From NCBI GenBank assembly GCA_022841375.1, contig JALHRQ010000022.1:1-48905 (forward strand): a stretch of 48,905 nucleotides of DNA, written 5' to 3'. Positions 42,308 to 48,905 of this stretch are shown here, piece after piece. The stretch is from Burkholderiales bacterium (GTDB lineage: Bacteria > Pseudomonadota > Gammaproteobacteria > Burkholderiales > SG8-41). The translations under genes were made by a program, and so were the position numbers. Each line of letters begins with the position of its first letter. The stretch's first letter is position 1. Below the pieces are notes generated by a model. The model was given only the letters and a program-made list of their open reading frames with translations, was not told the DNA's origin and ran no database searches.

Positions 42308-43465
42308 TCAGATGCCGCCGGGCTCATCTTTGGGATGGCGCAGGTTGCGCGCCGGATAAACCTTGGCCGGATGCTTCTTGAGTTCTTCCTCAAGCACATC
42401 AATGCCCAGCCCCGGCGCGGTCGGCAATTCGATATAGCCGTTTTTCGGCTTGAGTTGATTCGGTGAAATCTTGTCGCAGAAATCGACGAAGGGCAGGAAA
42501 TACTCGGTGATGATGAAATTGGGCATCGTCGCCGAGGCATGCACCGTGGAGGCCAGCGCCACCAGCGTCGAGTTGTAGTTGTGCGGTGATACGGCGACCA
42601 GGAAAGGCTCGGCCATCGCGGCAATTTCCTTCAGCTCAAGGATGCCGCCAACGCAGGCCACGTCCGGGTTGAGGATGTCGGCCGAACGTTTTTCCAGCAG
42701 CGGCCGGAAACCGGTCTTGGTGTAAGTGGCTTCACCGATGACCATCGGTATGCCGATCTCGCGGCGGATCTGCGCCAGCTCATCCGGAAACTCGGCTTGG
42801 CAGGACTCTTCCATCCAGTAGAGATTGAATTCAGCTAGCTGCTTGTCGAGACGGATCGCATGCATCGGCGCCAGCCGGCGATGCTGCTCAAGCAGCAGGT
42901 CGACATCGGGACCAACCGCATCACGGATCGCCTTGACGATGCTGATCGCCCGCTTCTCGTGTTCCTTCGGGATATAGCTGCGCCACGGCGAGGGCAGCGG
43001 ATCGAATTTCATCGCCGAGAAGCCCATCTTGACGACTTTTTCAGCGGCGCGCGCGTAGTCGTCCGGCTCCTTCATGCCGTAGCTCCAGCCGTTGGCATAA
43101 ACGCGGACCTTATCGCGATATTTGCCACCGAGCAGGTTGTAGACCGGCTGCTGCGCCGCCTTGCCGACGATGTCCCACATCGCCTGTTCAATGCCGCTGA
43201 TCGCGCAGAACAGTTCGACCGAACCGCGACGGGCCGCGTAATCATCAAACGCAAACTGGGTGAAATGTTTGATGTCGAACGGGCTGCGGCCGACCATGTA
43301 TGGTCCCAGCGCTGCGAGTTGTGCCATCACCGCGGTATCGCGGTCGTACTGTGAATAGGCCTCACCCCAGCCGTGGATGCCGGCATCGGTTTCGACTTTG
43401 ACGAAAATCAGATTCTTGCGCCAGCCCGGATGCACGGCATAACTTTTAACCGCGGTGATTTTCAT
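42308..43465 (-). CDS. Mandelate racemase/enolase-superfamily acid-sugar dehydratase
   Basis: The 385-residue protein has the N-terminal capping domain and a barrel with expected ligands. Candidate metal residues are Glu193, Glu219 or 220, and Glu245. His195 in LLEQHRRLAP and His295 in SPHNYNST match the two general acid/base histidines of galactonate-dehydratase-like members. The usual first ligand Asp is Glu here. Such enzymes remove a proton alpha to a carboxylate and eliminate water from sugar acids. Substrate unknown. No sugar-acid transporter or aldolase adjoins it. Confidence 0.85.
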   Translation of the reverse strand: MKITAVKSYAVHPGWRKNLIFVKVETDAGIHGWGEAYSQYDRDTAVMAQLAALGPYMVGRSPFDIKHFTQFAFDDYAARRGSVELFCAISGIEQAMWDIVGKAAQQPVYNLLGGKYRDKVRVYANGWSYGMKEPDDYARAAEKVVKMGFSAMKFDPLPSPWRSYIPKEHEKRAISIVKAIRDAVGPDVDLLLEQHRRLAPMHAIRLDKQLAEFNLYWMEESCQAEFPDELAQIRREIGIPMVIGEATYTKTGFRPLLEKRSADILNPDVACVGGILELKEIAAMAEPFLVAVSPHNYNSTLVALASTVHASATMPNFIITEYFLPFVDFCDKISPNQLKPKNGYIELPTAPGLGIDVLEEELKKHPAKVYPARNLRHPKDEPGGI

Positions 43466-43588
43466 GAGGTAACCCTTTAAAGCGTGATGTGGTGTGTGAC
43501 GGAAAGGCTTCGAATCTAGGCGGCAGGTGCAAGCCGTGTCAAGAAAGCATCGTCATGGTCCATCATGCGAAAGCGCATGGCGGGGTAT

Positions 43589-44725
43589 TTACAGCGTGCG
43601 CGGCTGCAAGTTCAGCAACTGCCCGATGCGTTCCGAACTTTTTAATCCGCAGCCGGTGAGCACGACCACCGTCGTCTCTTCAGAACGTATCGCGCCCGAC
43701 GCGAGCAACTGCGTCAGTCCCGCGCCGGCGGCAGCACAGGTCGGCTCGACATAAAACCCCATGCGCGCCAGCGCACCCAGTGCGCGGATGATCTCCTCTT
43801 CGCTGACTGCTGCGATTGCGCCCGCGGAGCGACGCACCGCGCGCACCACCTCGCGCAGCCGCGTCGGCTGAGACGAGGCAATGCCCTCGGCGACCGTCGG
43901 CGTCACAGCCACCGGCACCGGCGTCTCGCCGCCCGATTGCCATGTGGCATGGCAGGGCGCACAGTTCGCCGCCTGCACGCCGAAAATCCGTGGCATTTTT
44001 GCGATCTCACCGTTGCGCAGCAGTTCGTCAAAACCGCGCTCCAAGCCGAGCACGTTGCTGCCATAACCCAGCGGCGTCACCACATTGTCCGGCGCGCGGA
44101 AACCGAGCGACTCCCATAATTCGTAAGCCAGTGTTTTGGTGCCTTCGACAAAAAACGGCTGCCAGTTATGACTGGCGTAGAAAATCTCGCTGCTCATGCG
44201 CAGCGCGGCATCGGCGACATCCTGGCGTGAACCGCGAACCGTGACCACATCGGCGCCGCAGGCCGCAATCTGCGCGATTTTCGGATACGAAGCGGTCTCC
44301 GGCACCAGAATGCGGCAGCGCATGCCCGCCGCAGCTGCATACGCCGACAGCGAAGCGCCGGCATTGCCCGATGAATCCTCCAGCACATGATCAATGCCGC
44401 GGCTTTTCAGATAACTGACCATCACCGTCATGCCCCGATCCTTGAACGAACCGGTGGGCATCATGAATTCCAGCTTGAACTGCACCGGGACGCCTTGCCA
44501 GCTGCGGCTGAGCAGCGGCGTGCAGCCTTCGCCCAGTGACACCGCATCGCTGTGCTTGACCGCAATCGCCCGGGCGTAACGCCAGATCGAGCGTTCCCCG
44601 GTGTCGATGTCACCGCGTCTCAGACCGGGCACCGGCGCCAGATTGAGATAAGCCCCGGTATCACCACACCACCGGGCAAGCTCGTCGGAATAACGGGCCC
44701 CACTTGAAGAGTCAATGTAACTCAT
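43589..44725 (-). CDS. Threonine-synthase-like PLP enzyme (fold type II)
   Basis: The 378-residue protein has a cofactor lysine at Lys95 (PTGSFKDRGM) and the phosphate/substrate loop DSSGNAGAS (117-125). A glycine-rich PLP phosphate site lies further on (TPLGYGSNVLG), and the tail is VLTGCGLKSSERIG. It matches ThrC-type enzymes that act on O-phosphohomoserine, but it is shorter than the long ThrC of many proteobacteria and lies away from hom or thrB. Threonine synthase, diaminopropionate lyase or a threonine dehydratase-like activity are all possible. No clear ribosome site is visible before the ATG. Confidence 0.8.
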   Translation of the reverse strand: MSYIDSSSGARYSDELARWCGDTGAYLNLAPVPGLRRGDIDTGERSIWRYARAIAVKHSDAVSLGEGCTPLLSRSWQGVPVQFKLEFMMPTGSFKDRGMTVMVSYLKSRGIDHVLEDSSGNAGASLSAYAAAAGMRCRILVPETASYPKIAQIAACGADVVTVRGSRQDVADAALRMSSEIFYASHNWQPFFVEGTKTLAYELWESLGFRAPDNVVTPLGYGSNVLGLERGFDELLRNGEIAKMPRIFGVQAANCAPCHATWQSGGETPVPVAVTPTVAEGIASSQPTRLREVVRAVRRSAGAIAAVSEEEIIRALGALARMGFYVEPTCAAAGAGLTQLLASGAIRSEETTVVVLTGCGLKSSERIGQLLNLQPRTL

Positions 44726-44773
44726 TGTTTAAATTAACTTTTTTGATAATTATAACGCCACGAGCTGCGACGC

Positions 44774-44809
44774 AAAAAAAGAGGGCAGGCGCAACGCGCC
44801 TGCCCTCTT
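44774..44809 (-). terminator. Terminator of the Lys/Ala-rich gene
   Basis: The minus strand has GAGGGCAGGCGC-GTT-GCGCCTGCCCTC, a 12-bp stem, followed by seven T. It lies about 50 bp after the stop codon at 44855. Confidence 0.93.
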
Positions 44810-44854
44810 GATTCTAACGCGTCGCCGAGACCGGCGACGCTACTAGCAGCTTAC

Positions 44855-45193
44855 TTACTTGGCCGGAGCCGGAGCAGCTTCCGCTTTCGGGGCTTTTTTG
44901 GCTTTTTTCGGTGCGTCAGACTTGGCTTTGGCTTTTTTCGGGGCATCCGATTTGGCTTTAGCTTTTTTCGGCGCATCAGACTTGGCAGCAGGCGTTGCCG
45001 GAGTTGCCGGGGTCGCTTTCGCAGCGTCGCCCTTGGCCGACGTTGCCGGAGTAGCCGGGGTCGCTTTGGCCGGATCAGCCTTGGTAGCAGGTGCGGCTGC
45101 CGGCGCTGCGGGAGCAGGCGCGGTCTGAGCGGCAACATTGAAAGTCAGAGCGGCAAAGCCGGCGGCAACAAGGGTATTCAGCAGTTTGTTCAT
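44855..45193 (-). CDS. Exported lysine/alanine/proline-rich repeat protein
   Basis: The 112-residue protein has a signal peptide (MNKLLNTLVAAGFAALTFNVAAQ). An Ala/Pro/Thr stretch follows with a duplicated AKATPATPAT element, then three exact 10-residue units KSDAPKKAKA (residues 71-100) and a basic tail. Composition recalls histone H1-like proteins, but the signal peptide places it in the periplasm or outside. It has a good GGAGAAG ribosome site and its own strong terminator, so it is a real and probably well-expressed gene. The mature protein should be disordered and highly positive. Binding to LPS, DNA or acidic glycans is a guess. Confidence 0.85.
   Translation of the reverse strand: MNKLLNTLVAAGFAALTFNVAAQTAPAPAAPAAAPATKADPAKATPATPATSAKGDAAKATPATPATPAAKSDAPKKAKAKSDAPKKAKAKSDAPKKAKKAPKAEAAPAPAK
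44894..44983 (-). repeat. Three 30-bp tandem repeats within the Lys/Ala-rich gene
   Basis: Three units encode KSDAPKKAK(A/K). They are nearly identical at DNA level (GGCTTTAGC/GGCTTTGGC variants on the plus strand) and could expand or contract by slippage. Confidence 0.85.
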
Positions 45194-45364
45194 GTCTTCT
45201 CCAATTCTGTTTCAGGCTCGCGTAAAACGCGATTCGCCCCGAACTTTCGGGCCGTATGTCATTAACGCCGTTCCGCGGTTGCGGTTGACGGCGTTTCGCA
45301 AAACACGGTGTTAACATTTCGGACCCGCCGACCGGCGGAACGCGTAAACAGCGGAGGAACACGC

Positions 45365-46141
45365 ATGGAACTGGGTCTCAAAGGCAAACGGGCGCTGATC
45401 ACGGGCGGATCACGCGGCATCGGACTGGGCGTCGCACAAATGCTCGCCCGAGAGGGCTGCCATCTGCATCTAGCGGCGCGCAGTGCAGCCGACCTCAATG
45501 CAGCGCGCGACAAGATCATCGCCGAACACCACGTTGAAGTGCAGTGCCACGCCGTCGACCTCTCGGACGGCGCCAATGCCAGCAAACTCGCCATCGACTG
45601 CGCTGAAGTCGATTTTCTGATCAACAACGCCGGCGCGATCCCGCAAGGCAGTATCGATGCGATCGACGACGCCACCTGGAAACGTTCATGGGATCTCAAA
45701 GTATTCGGTTTCATCGACATCACGCGTGAAATCTACGCGCAGATGCGCAAGCGCAGGAGCGGCGTCATCGTCAACGTCATCGGCGCGGCGGGTGAACGCC
45801 CGGTAGCCAGCTACATTGCCGGCAGCATGGGCAATGCCGCATTGATGGCCTTCACGCGTGCACTCGGCGCCGAAAGCCCTGAATTCGGCGTGCGCGTCGT
45901 CGGCGTCAATCCCGGCGGTACCGCAACGGATCGTGCAGTGAAGCGCTTGCGCGAGCGTGCGGAAAAGGAATTCGGCAATGCGGAGCGCTGGCAGGAATTT
46001 GTCAGCAAGTCGCCGTTTGGCCGTATGGCCACGATCGAGGAGCTGGGGGCAATGGTAACTTTCCTGTGCTCGCCGCTGTCCGGCTACACCACCGGAACGA
46101 TCATTACCGTGGACGGCGGGGCCAGCAGCCGGCGCGCCTGA
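45365..46141 (+). CDS. SDR-family protein with altered active site
   Basis: The 258-residue Rossmann protein has the start at 45365 with GGAGG upstream; the longer open frame lacks a ribosome site. The cofactor loop is TGGSRGIGLG near 13-22, with NNAGAIPQG near 85 and the C-terminal GTIITVDGGASSRR. The region that normally reads YxxxK reads YIAGSMGNAALMAF. If the NAAL end is aligned with KAAL, both the catalytic Tyr and Lys are replaced; if the Tyr is aligned, the Lys is missing. It may have weak, different or no dehydrogenase activity. It ends at a set of A/T-rich hairpins. Confidence 0.88.
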   Translation: MELGLKGKRALITGGSRGIGLGVAQMLAREGCHLHLAARSAADLNAARDKIIAEHHVEVQCHAVDLSDGANASKLAIDCAEVDFLINNAGAIPQGSIDAIDDATWKRSWDLKVFGFIDITREIYAQMRKRRSGVIVNVIGAAGERPVASYIAGSMGNAALMAFTRALGAESPEFGVRVVGVNPGGTATDRAVKRLRERAEKEFGNAERWQEFVSKSPFGRMATIEELGAMVTFLCSPLSGYTTGTIITVDGGASSRRA

Positions 46142-46150
46142 TGATTTGAC

Positions 46151-46219
46151 CGCAATAGCCGGTAATTTTTAACCGGCTATTGTTTGTAACCGGTTATTTT
46201 TACCGGCTATTTTTTTGGC
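46151..46219 (+). terminator. Compound terminator after the SDR gene
   Basis: AATAGCCGGT and AACCGGCTATT form a stem around a T-rich loop. Two more ACCGG/CCGGTT units follow, ending in ACCGGCTATTTTTTT. Several alternative hairpins with T tails are possible. It overlaps the last codons of the opposing gene at 46207. Confidence 0.75.
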
Positions 46220-46587
46220 TCGGCAGGCGCGGAACGCGGCATCGCGTCAACCGCATTGACTGCGTCGTCGTAGGCGCGCTGCGCGGCCTGCAGCCGCGTG
46301 CGCGCCTCGGTCAGTGACTTCTCCGCCTTCTCCAGTTGGCCCCTGCGCAAAGCAGCCTCCTTTTGCGCAACGGCGTTAGCATCTCGCGCGTTCAGCACCT
46401 CCTGCTCGGCGAGCTTCGCGTTGAAACGGGCCTGCTCCAGATCGCGATGCGCAACGCCTGCACGATACTGACCCTGCTGCAACGCACGGCCACGATCCTC
46501 GACAGGCGCAGGGGTTTGCGCCTGCGCAACGCCGGAGGCGAGCAGCGCCAGCGCGCCTAACCAGCCTGCAGCGTTGACGGAATTCAT
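46207..46587 (-). CDS. Small exported coiled-coil protein of unknown function
   Basis: The product has 126 residues from the ATG at 46587 (a GTG four codons earlier is the alternative). The signal peptide runs to about ALLASGVAQAQ. The rest is a single charged helical region (about 40-105; AEQEVLNARDANAVAQKEA, then KAEKSLTEARTRLQAAQRAYDDAVN), predicted to form a coiled coil. The tail is Pro/Lys. It is probably periplasmic. It starts 20 bp after the quinone reductase stop and may be co-transcribed. No family recognised. Confidence 0.7.
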   Translation of the reverse strand: MNSVNAAGWLGALALLASGVAQAQTPAPVEDRGRALQQGQYRAGVAHRDLEQARFNAKLAEQEVLNARDANAVAQKEAALRRGQLEKAEKSLTEARTRLQAAQRAYDDAVNAVDAMPRSAPAEPKK

Positions 46588-46607
46588 GGCCGCGGTCACC
46601 GGGATTG

Positions 46608-47579
46608 TTAAGGCAGCAGCACTGTGGAGCCGGTGGTCTTGCGTGACTCCAGATCACGATGCGCCTGCGCTGCATCGCGCAGTGGATAACGCTGGTTGAT
46701 GGCGATTTTTACCGCGCCCTTTTTCACCACCGCAAACAGTTCACGCGCGGCCGCCAGCAGGTCTTCGCGTGAAGACGTGTAATTCACCAGTGTGGGACGC
46801 GTCAGGAACAACGAGCCCTTCTGCGCCAGGATGCCGATGTTGACCGGCGGTACCGCACCCGACGCATTGCCGAAACTCGCCATGATGCCGCGCGGCTGCA
46901 GGCAGTCCAGCGACTCCATGAACGTGTCCTTGCCGACGCCGTCATAAACCACCGGCACACCCTTGCCCTTGGTGATGGCCTTGACGCGTTCGGAGAGTTT
47001 CTCGCGCGACATCACCACCACGTGTTTGCAGCCGACCTTCTTCGCCAGCGCCACCTTTTCATCGCTGCCGACCGTGCCAATCACCGTGGCACCGAGATGT
47101 TTCGCCCACTGGCAGAGGATCTGGCCGACGCCGCCTGCAGCAGCGTGCACAACAATGGTGTCGCCTTTTTTGACGCGATAAGTGCGGCGGCACAGGTACC
47201 AGGCCGTCATGCCTTTGAGCATCATTGCCGCTGCGGTTTCATCCTTGATGCCGGCGGGAATCTTCACCAGCCTGCCCACCGGACGAATCAGCACTTCGGC
47301 GTAGGCACCAATCGGCTGCGCATAGGCCACGCGGTCGCCGACCTTGAATTCCTTGACCTTGGGCCCCACCGCTTCCACCACGCCCGCGCCTTCGGAGCCG
47401 AGCACCATCGGCAGCGGCATCTGATACAGACCGGAGCGATGGTAGGTGTCGATGAAATTCAGCCCGACCGCGGTGTTGCGGACGCGGACTTCACCGGGAC
47501 CGGGCTCGGCGACAGTGACTTCCTCCCAGCGCATCTGCTCCGGACCACCGTTCTGATGAATGCGTATGACGTGCGGCAT
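46608..47579 (-). CDS. NADPH:quinone oxidoreductase, zeta-crystallin type
   Basis: The product has 323 residues from the ATG at 47579, preceded by GAGGAGA. The frame extends 10 codons upstream without need. It is a medium-chain dehydrogenase/reductase lacking the structural zinc cysteines, with NAVGLNFIDTYHRSGLY near 38, the nucleotide loop VHAAAGGVGQILCQWAK near 145 and YDGVGKDTF. It transfers hydride from NADPH to quinones or enals in the cytosol. It follows a Bug protein gene with a 39-bp gap, perhaps in one operon. Confidence 0.93.
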   Translation of the reverse strand: MPHVIRIHQNGGPEQMRWEEVTVAEPGPGEVRVRNTAVGLNFIDTYHRSGLYQMPLPMVLGSEGAGVVEAVGPKVKEFKVGDRVAYAQPIGAYAEVLIRPVGRLVKIPAGIKDETAAAMMLKGMTAWYLCRRTYRVKKGDTIVVHAAAGGVGQILCQWAKHLGATVIGTVGSDEKVALAKKVGCKHVVVMSREKLSERVKAITKGKGVPVVYDGVGKDTFMESLDCLQPRGIMASFGNASGAVPPVNIGILAQKGSLFLTRPTLVNYTSSREDLLAAARELFAVVKKGAVKIAINQRYPLRDAAQAHRDLESRKTTGSTVLLP

Positions 47580-47618
47580 GTTGCAATCTCCTCTAAAGAC
47601 CGGGACCACCCGGACAAA

Positions 47619-48608
47619 TTATTCAGCCTTGATGCCGGCGTCTTTTACAACCTTCGACCACTTGGACGTCTCGGCCTTCATGAATTTGATAAAGGTCGCG
47701 GAATTCATATAGGCCACTTCAGCGCCCTGGGAGTCGAATTTCTTCTGCATGTCGGGGTTATCCACCACCTGCTTCACCGCGGCTTCGAGCGTACGCACCA
47801 TCGCCGGCGTTACTCCCGCAGGCGCCAGTATGCCCCACCAGTTGTTCGCCTCGTAACCGGGAACGCCGCTTTCCGCGACCGTCGGCACGTTGGGAAACGC
47901 ATTGTTGCGTTTGGCGCTGCCGACCGAGAGAATGCGCAGCCGGTTGCTCTGGATGTGCGGGACCAGTTGCAGCAGCGAACCCATCGTAATCAGCGTATTG
48001 CCGGCAATCACGTCGGTCATTGCCGGGCCACCGCCCTTGAACGGCACATGCACGAGGTTGATCCCCGCCTGCAGCCGGAACAGCTCGGTGCTGAGATGCT
48101 GGAAGCTGCCGATACCGGCGGTCGCATAGGTCAGCATGCCCGGCTTGGCCTTGGCCATGTCAATCAGGTCTTTGGTCGTCTTAGCAGGCATTTTCGGATT
48201 CACCGTCAGTGCGCTCGGACCGGTGCCGATCAGTGCGATCGGCGTAAACGATTTTTCGGGATCGAAACGAACCTGCGACTTGTAAATCGCCGGGTTGTAG
48301 GCAAACGCCACCGAAGCGATCAGCAGCGTGTGGCCATCCGCCAGTGCATTCGCGGCTATTTCCGTACCGATGATGCCGCCAGCGCCACCGCGGTTGTCGA
48401 TGACCACCTGCTGGCCAAGGATCGGGCTCAGGTCGTTGGCAACCAGGCGACCGACGATGTCGTTGCTGCCACCCGGGGGGAAGGGCACGACAACCCGCAC
48501 CGGCTTGGTCGGTTTCCAGCCGGCGCCCTGCGCAATCACCGTTACGGGCAACGCCAGGGTCGCGGCGATGATGCCGGCCAATGCCGGCTTGAAATATTGC
48601 TTGGTCAT
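47619..48608 (-). CDS. Orphan Bug-family periplasmic binding protein
   Basis: The 329-residue precursor has a signal peptide of about 26 residues (cut near VIAQGAG). The Bug fold is marked by PVRVVVPFPPGGSNDIVGRLVA near 33-54, VIDNRGGAGGIIG and HVPFKGGGPAMTDVIAG. It binds a carboxylate-type ligand. No TctAB genes adjoin, which is common for this expanded betaproteobacterial family. It has an AGGAGATCAGG ribosome site. It differs clearly from the tctC product at 25630. Confidence 0.92.
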   Translation of the reverse strand: MTKQYFKPALAGIIAATLALPVTVIAQGAGWKPTKPVRVVVPFPPGGSNDIVGRLVANDLSPILGQQVVIDNRGGAGGIIGTEIAANALADGHTLLIASVAFAYNPAIYKSQVRFDPEKSFTPIALIGTGPSALTVNPKMPAKTTKDLIDMAKAKPGMLTYATAGIGSFQHLSTELFRLQAGINLVHVPFKGGGPAMTDVIAGNTLITMGSLLQLVPHIQSNRLRILSVGSAKRNNAFPNVPTVAESGVPGYEANNWWGILAPAGVTPAMVRTLEAAVKQVVDNPDMQKKFDSQGAEVAYMNSATFIKFMKAETSKWSKVVKDAGIKAE

Positions 48609-48860
48609 CCTGATCTCCTTTTATCTTAATAAAACATGTGCTTGCGAAGTATCCAGCGATCTACTGCAAGGCTTGTCGTAATTCACCCTTAACGCGTGAA
48701 GACCCAAACTTGTTGAACGCAATTTCGTTGCGGGTTTATTGAAACGGGCGCCGCGACGGATGTCGCCATTTAAACCTCCTCCAACCCGTGCAACGGCGGG
48801 GCTTCGCCCTAGATCCGTATCTATCTTTATGTGCCCCTTACAAACCACAAGTTCACTGAC
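48609..48860. other. Intergenic gap before the tRNA
   Basis: About 250 bp contain no supported gene. A short GGGC-TTCG-CCC-like hairpin occurs near 48801-48812. The Bug gene promoter is probably near 48620-48680, but no clear -10/-35 pair stands out. Confidence 0.4.
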
Positions 48861-48905
48861 TGGTGGGTCGTGTTGGACTCGAACCAACGACCAAGGGATT
48901 ATGAG
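48861..48905 (-). tRNA. tRNA with CAU anticodon (probably Ile2), 3' part only
   Basis: The minus strand contains the anticodon loop CTCATAA, a TGGTC variable loop, the T arm GTTGG-TTCGAGT-CCAAC, the acceptor strand ACGACCC and an encoded ACCA end at 48861. The D arm and 5' acceptor lie beyond the right edge. The TGGTC variable loop and T arm resemble the lysidine-modified tRNA-Ile2 more than elongator Met, but this cannot be settled without the 5' half. Confidence 0.88.

Noticed and set aside
46145-46158. TTGACCGCAAT after the SDR gene as a fifth operator
   Set aside because: Only the left half matches. The right half is part of the SDR terminator stem and the site is not upstream of any gene in the right direction.

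Overview
The window looks like chromosomal DNA of a GC-rich betaproteobacterium, probably Burkholderiales-like. The reasons are a complete TctABC set plus a lone Bug-type binding protein, a sigma-54-driven type IV pilin, CHASE2 sensor proteins and the style of the metabolic genes. The genus is not determined. No phage, transposon or CRISPR array is visible. Most genes lie on the minus strand.

Region 1 (1-18 kb) is a surface and signalling block on the minus strand. From the right it holds a CHASE2 Ser/Thr kinase, a PP2C phosphatase and an FHA protein (one operon), a CHASE2 class III cyclase, a GAF-containing PilB/GspE ATPase and a GAF/HD-GYP phosphodiesterase. Next come two copies of a type IV pilin gene, an O-antigen-ligase-like protein that may glycosylate the pilin, a small unknown gene and TPR proteins, one cut by the left edge. 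The pilin copies are identical in coding sequence and terminator, but their upstream regions have diverged. Each still carries a sigma-54 promoter and an upstream TGTCA-type inverted repeat. A decayed copy of the 3' end of the HD-GYP gene between them shows that about 0.97 kb was duplicated in tandem.

Region 2 (18-27 kb) is an oxalate catabolism locus: formyl-CoA transferase (frc) with a formyltransferase-fold partner, a divergent Crp/Fnr-type regulator, oxalyl-CoA decarboxylase (oxc) and a convergent tctCBA transporter operon. Four TTGAC-N4-RTCAA palindromes lie upstream of frc/regulator, oxc, tctC and, 20 kb away, sucCD. The regulator's recognition helix has the ExxSR signature expected for such sites, so these genes probably form one regulon.

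Region 3 (27-32 kb) is a metal/ion homeostasis block. Two yybP-ykoY (Mn2+) riboswitches precede, respectively, an operon of two ArsB/NhaD-type transporters plus a universal stress protein, and a TerC(YjbE)-UspA fusion protein.

Region 4 (32-40.5 kb) carries sucC-sucD, a two-subunit NAD-type formate dehydrogenase (NuoE/NuoF-like fusion plus molybdopterin subunit) and formate-THF ligase (fhs). Together with region 2 this gives oxalate to oxalyl-CoA to formyl-CoA to formate, then oxidation to CO2 with NADH or entry into the folate C1 pool, with SucCD able to supply succinyl-CoA as CoA donor.

Region 5 (40.5-48.9 kb) is mixed: a candidate small RNA with a CCUCC-containing loop, a CapA-like protein, an enolase-superfamily dehydratase, a threonine-synthase-like enzyme, a lysine/alanine-rich exported protein, an atypical SDR, a small coiled-coil protein, a quinone reductase, a Bug protein and the 3' part of a CAU-anticodon tRNA at the right edge.
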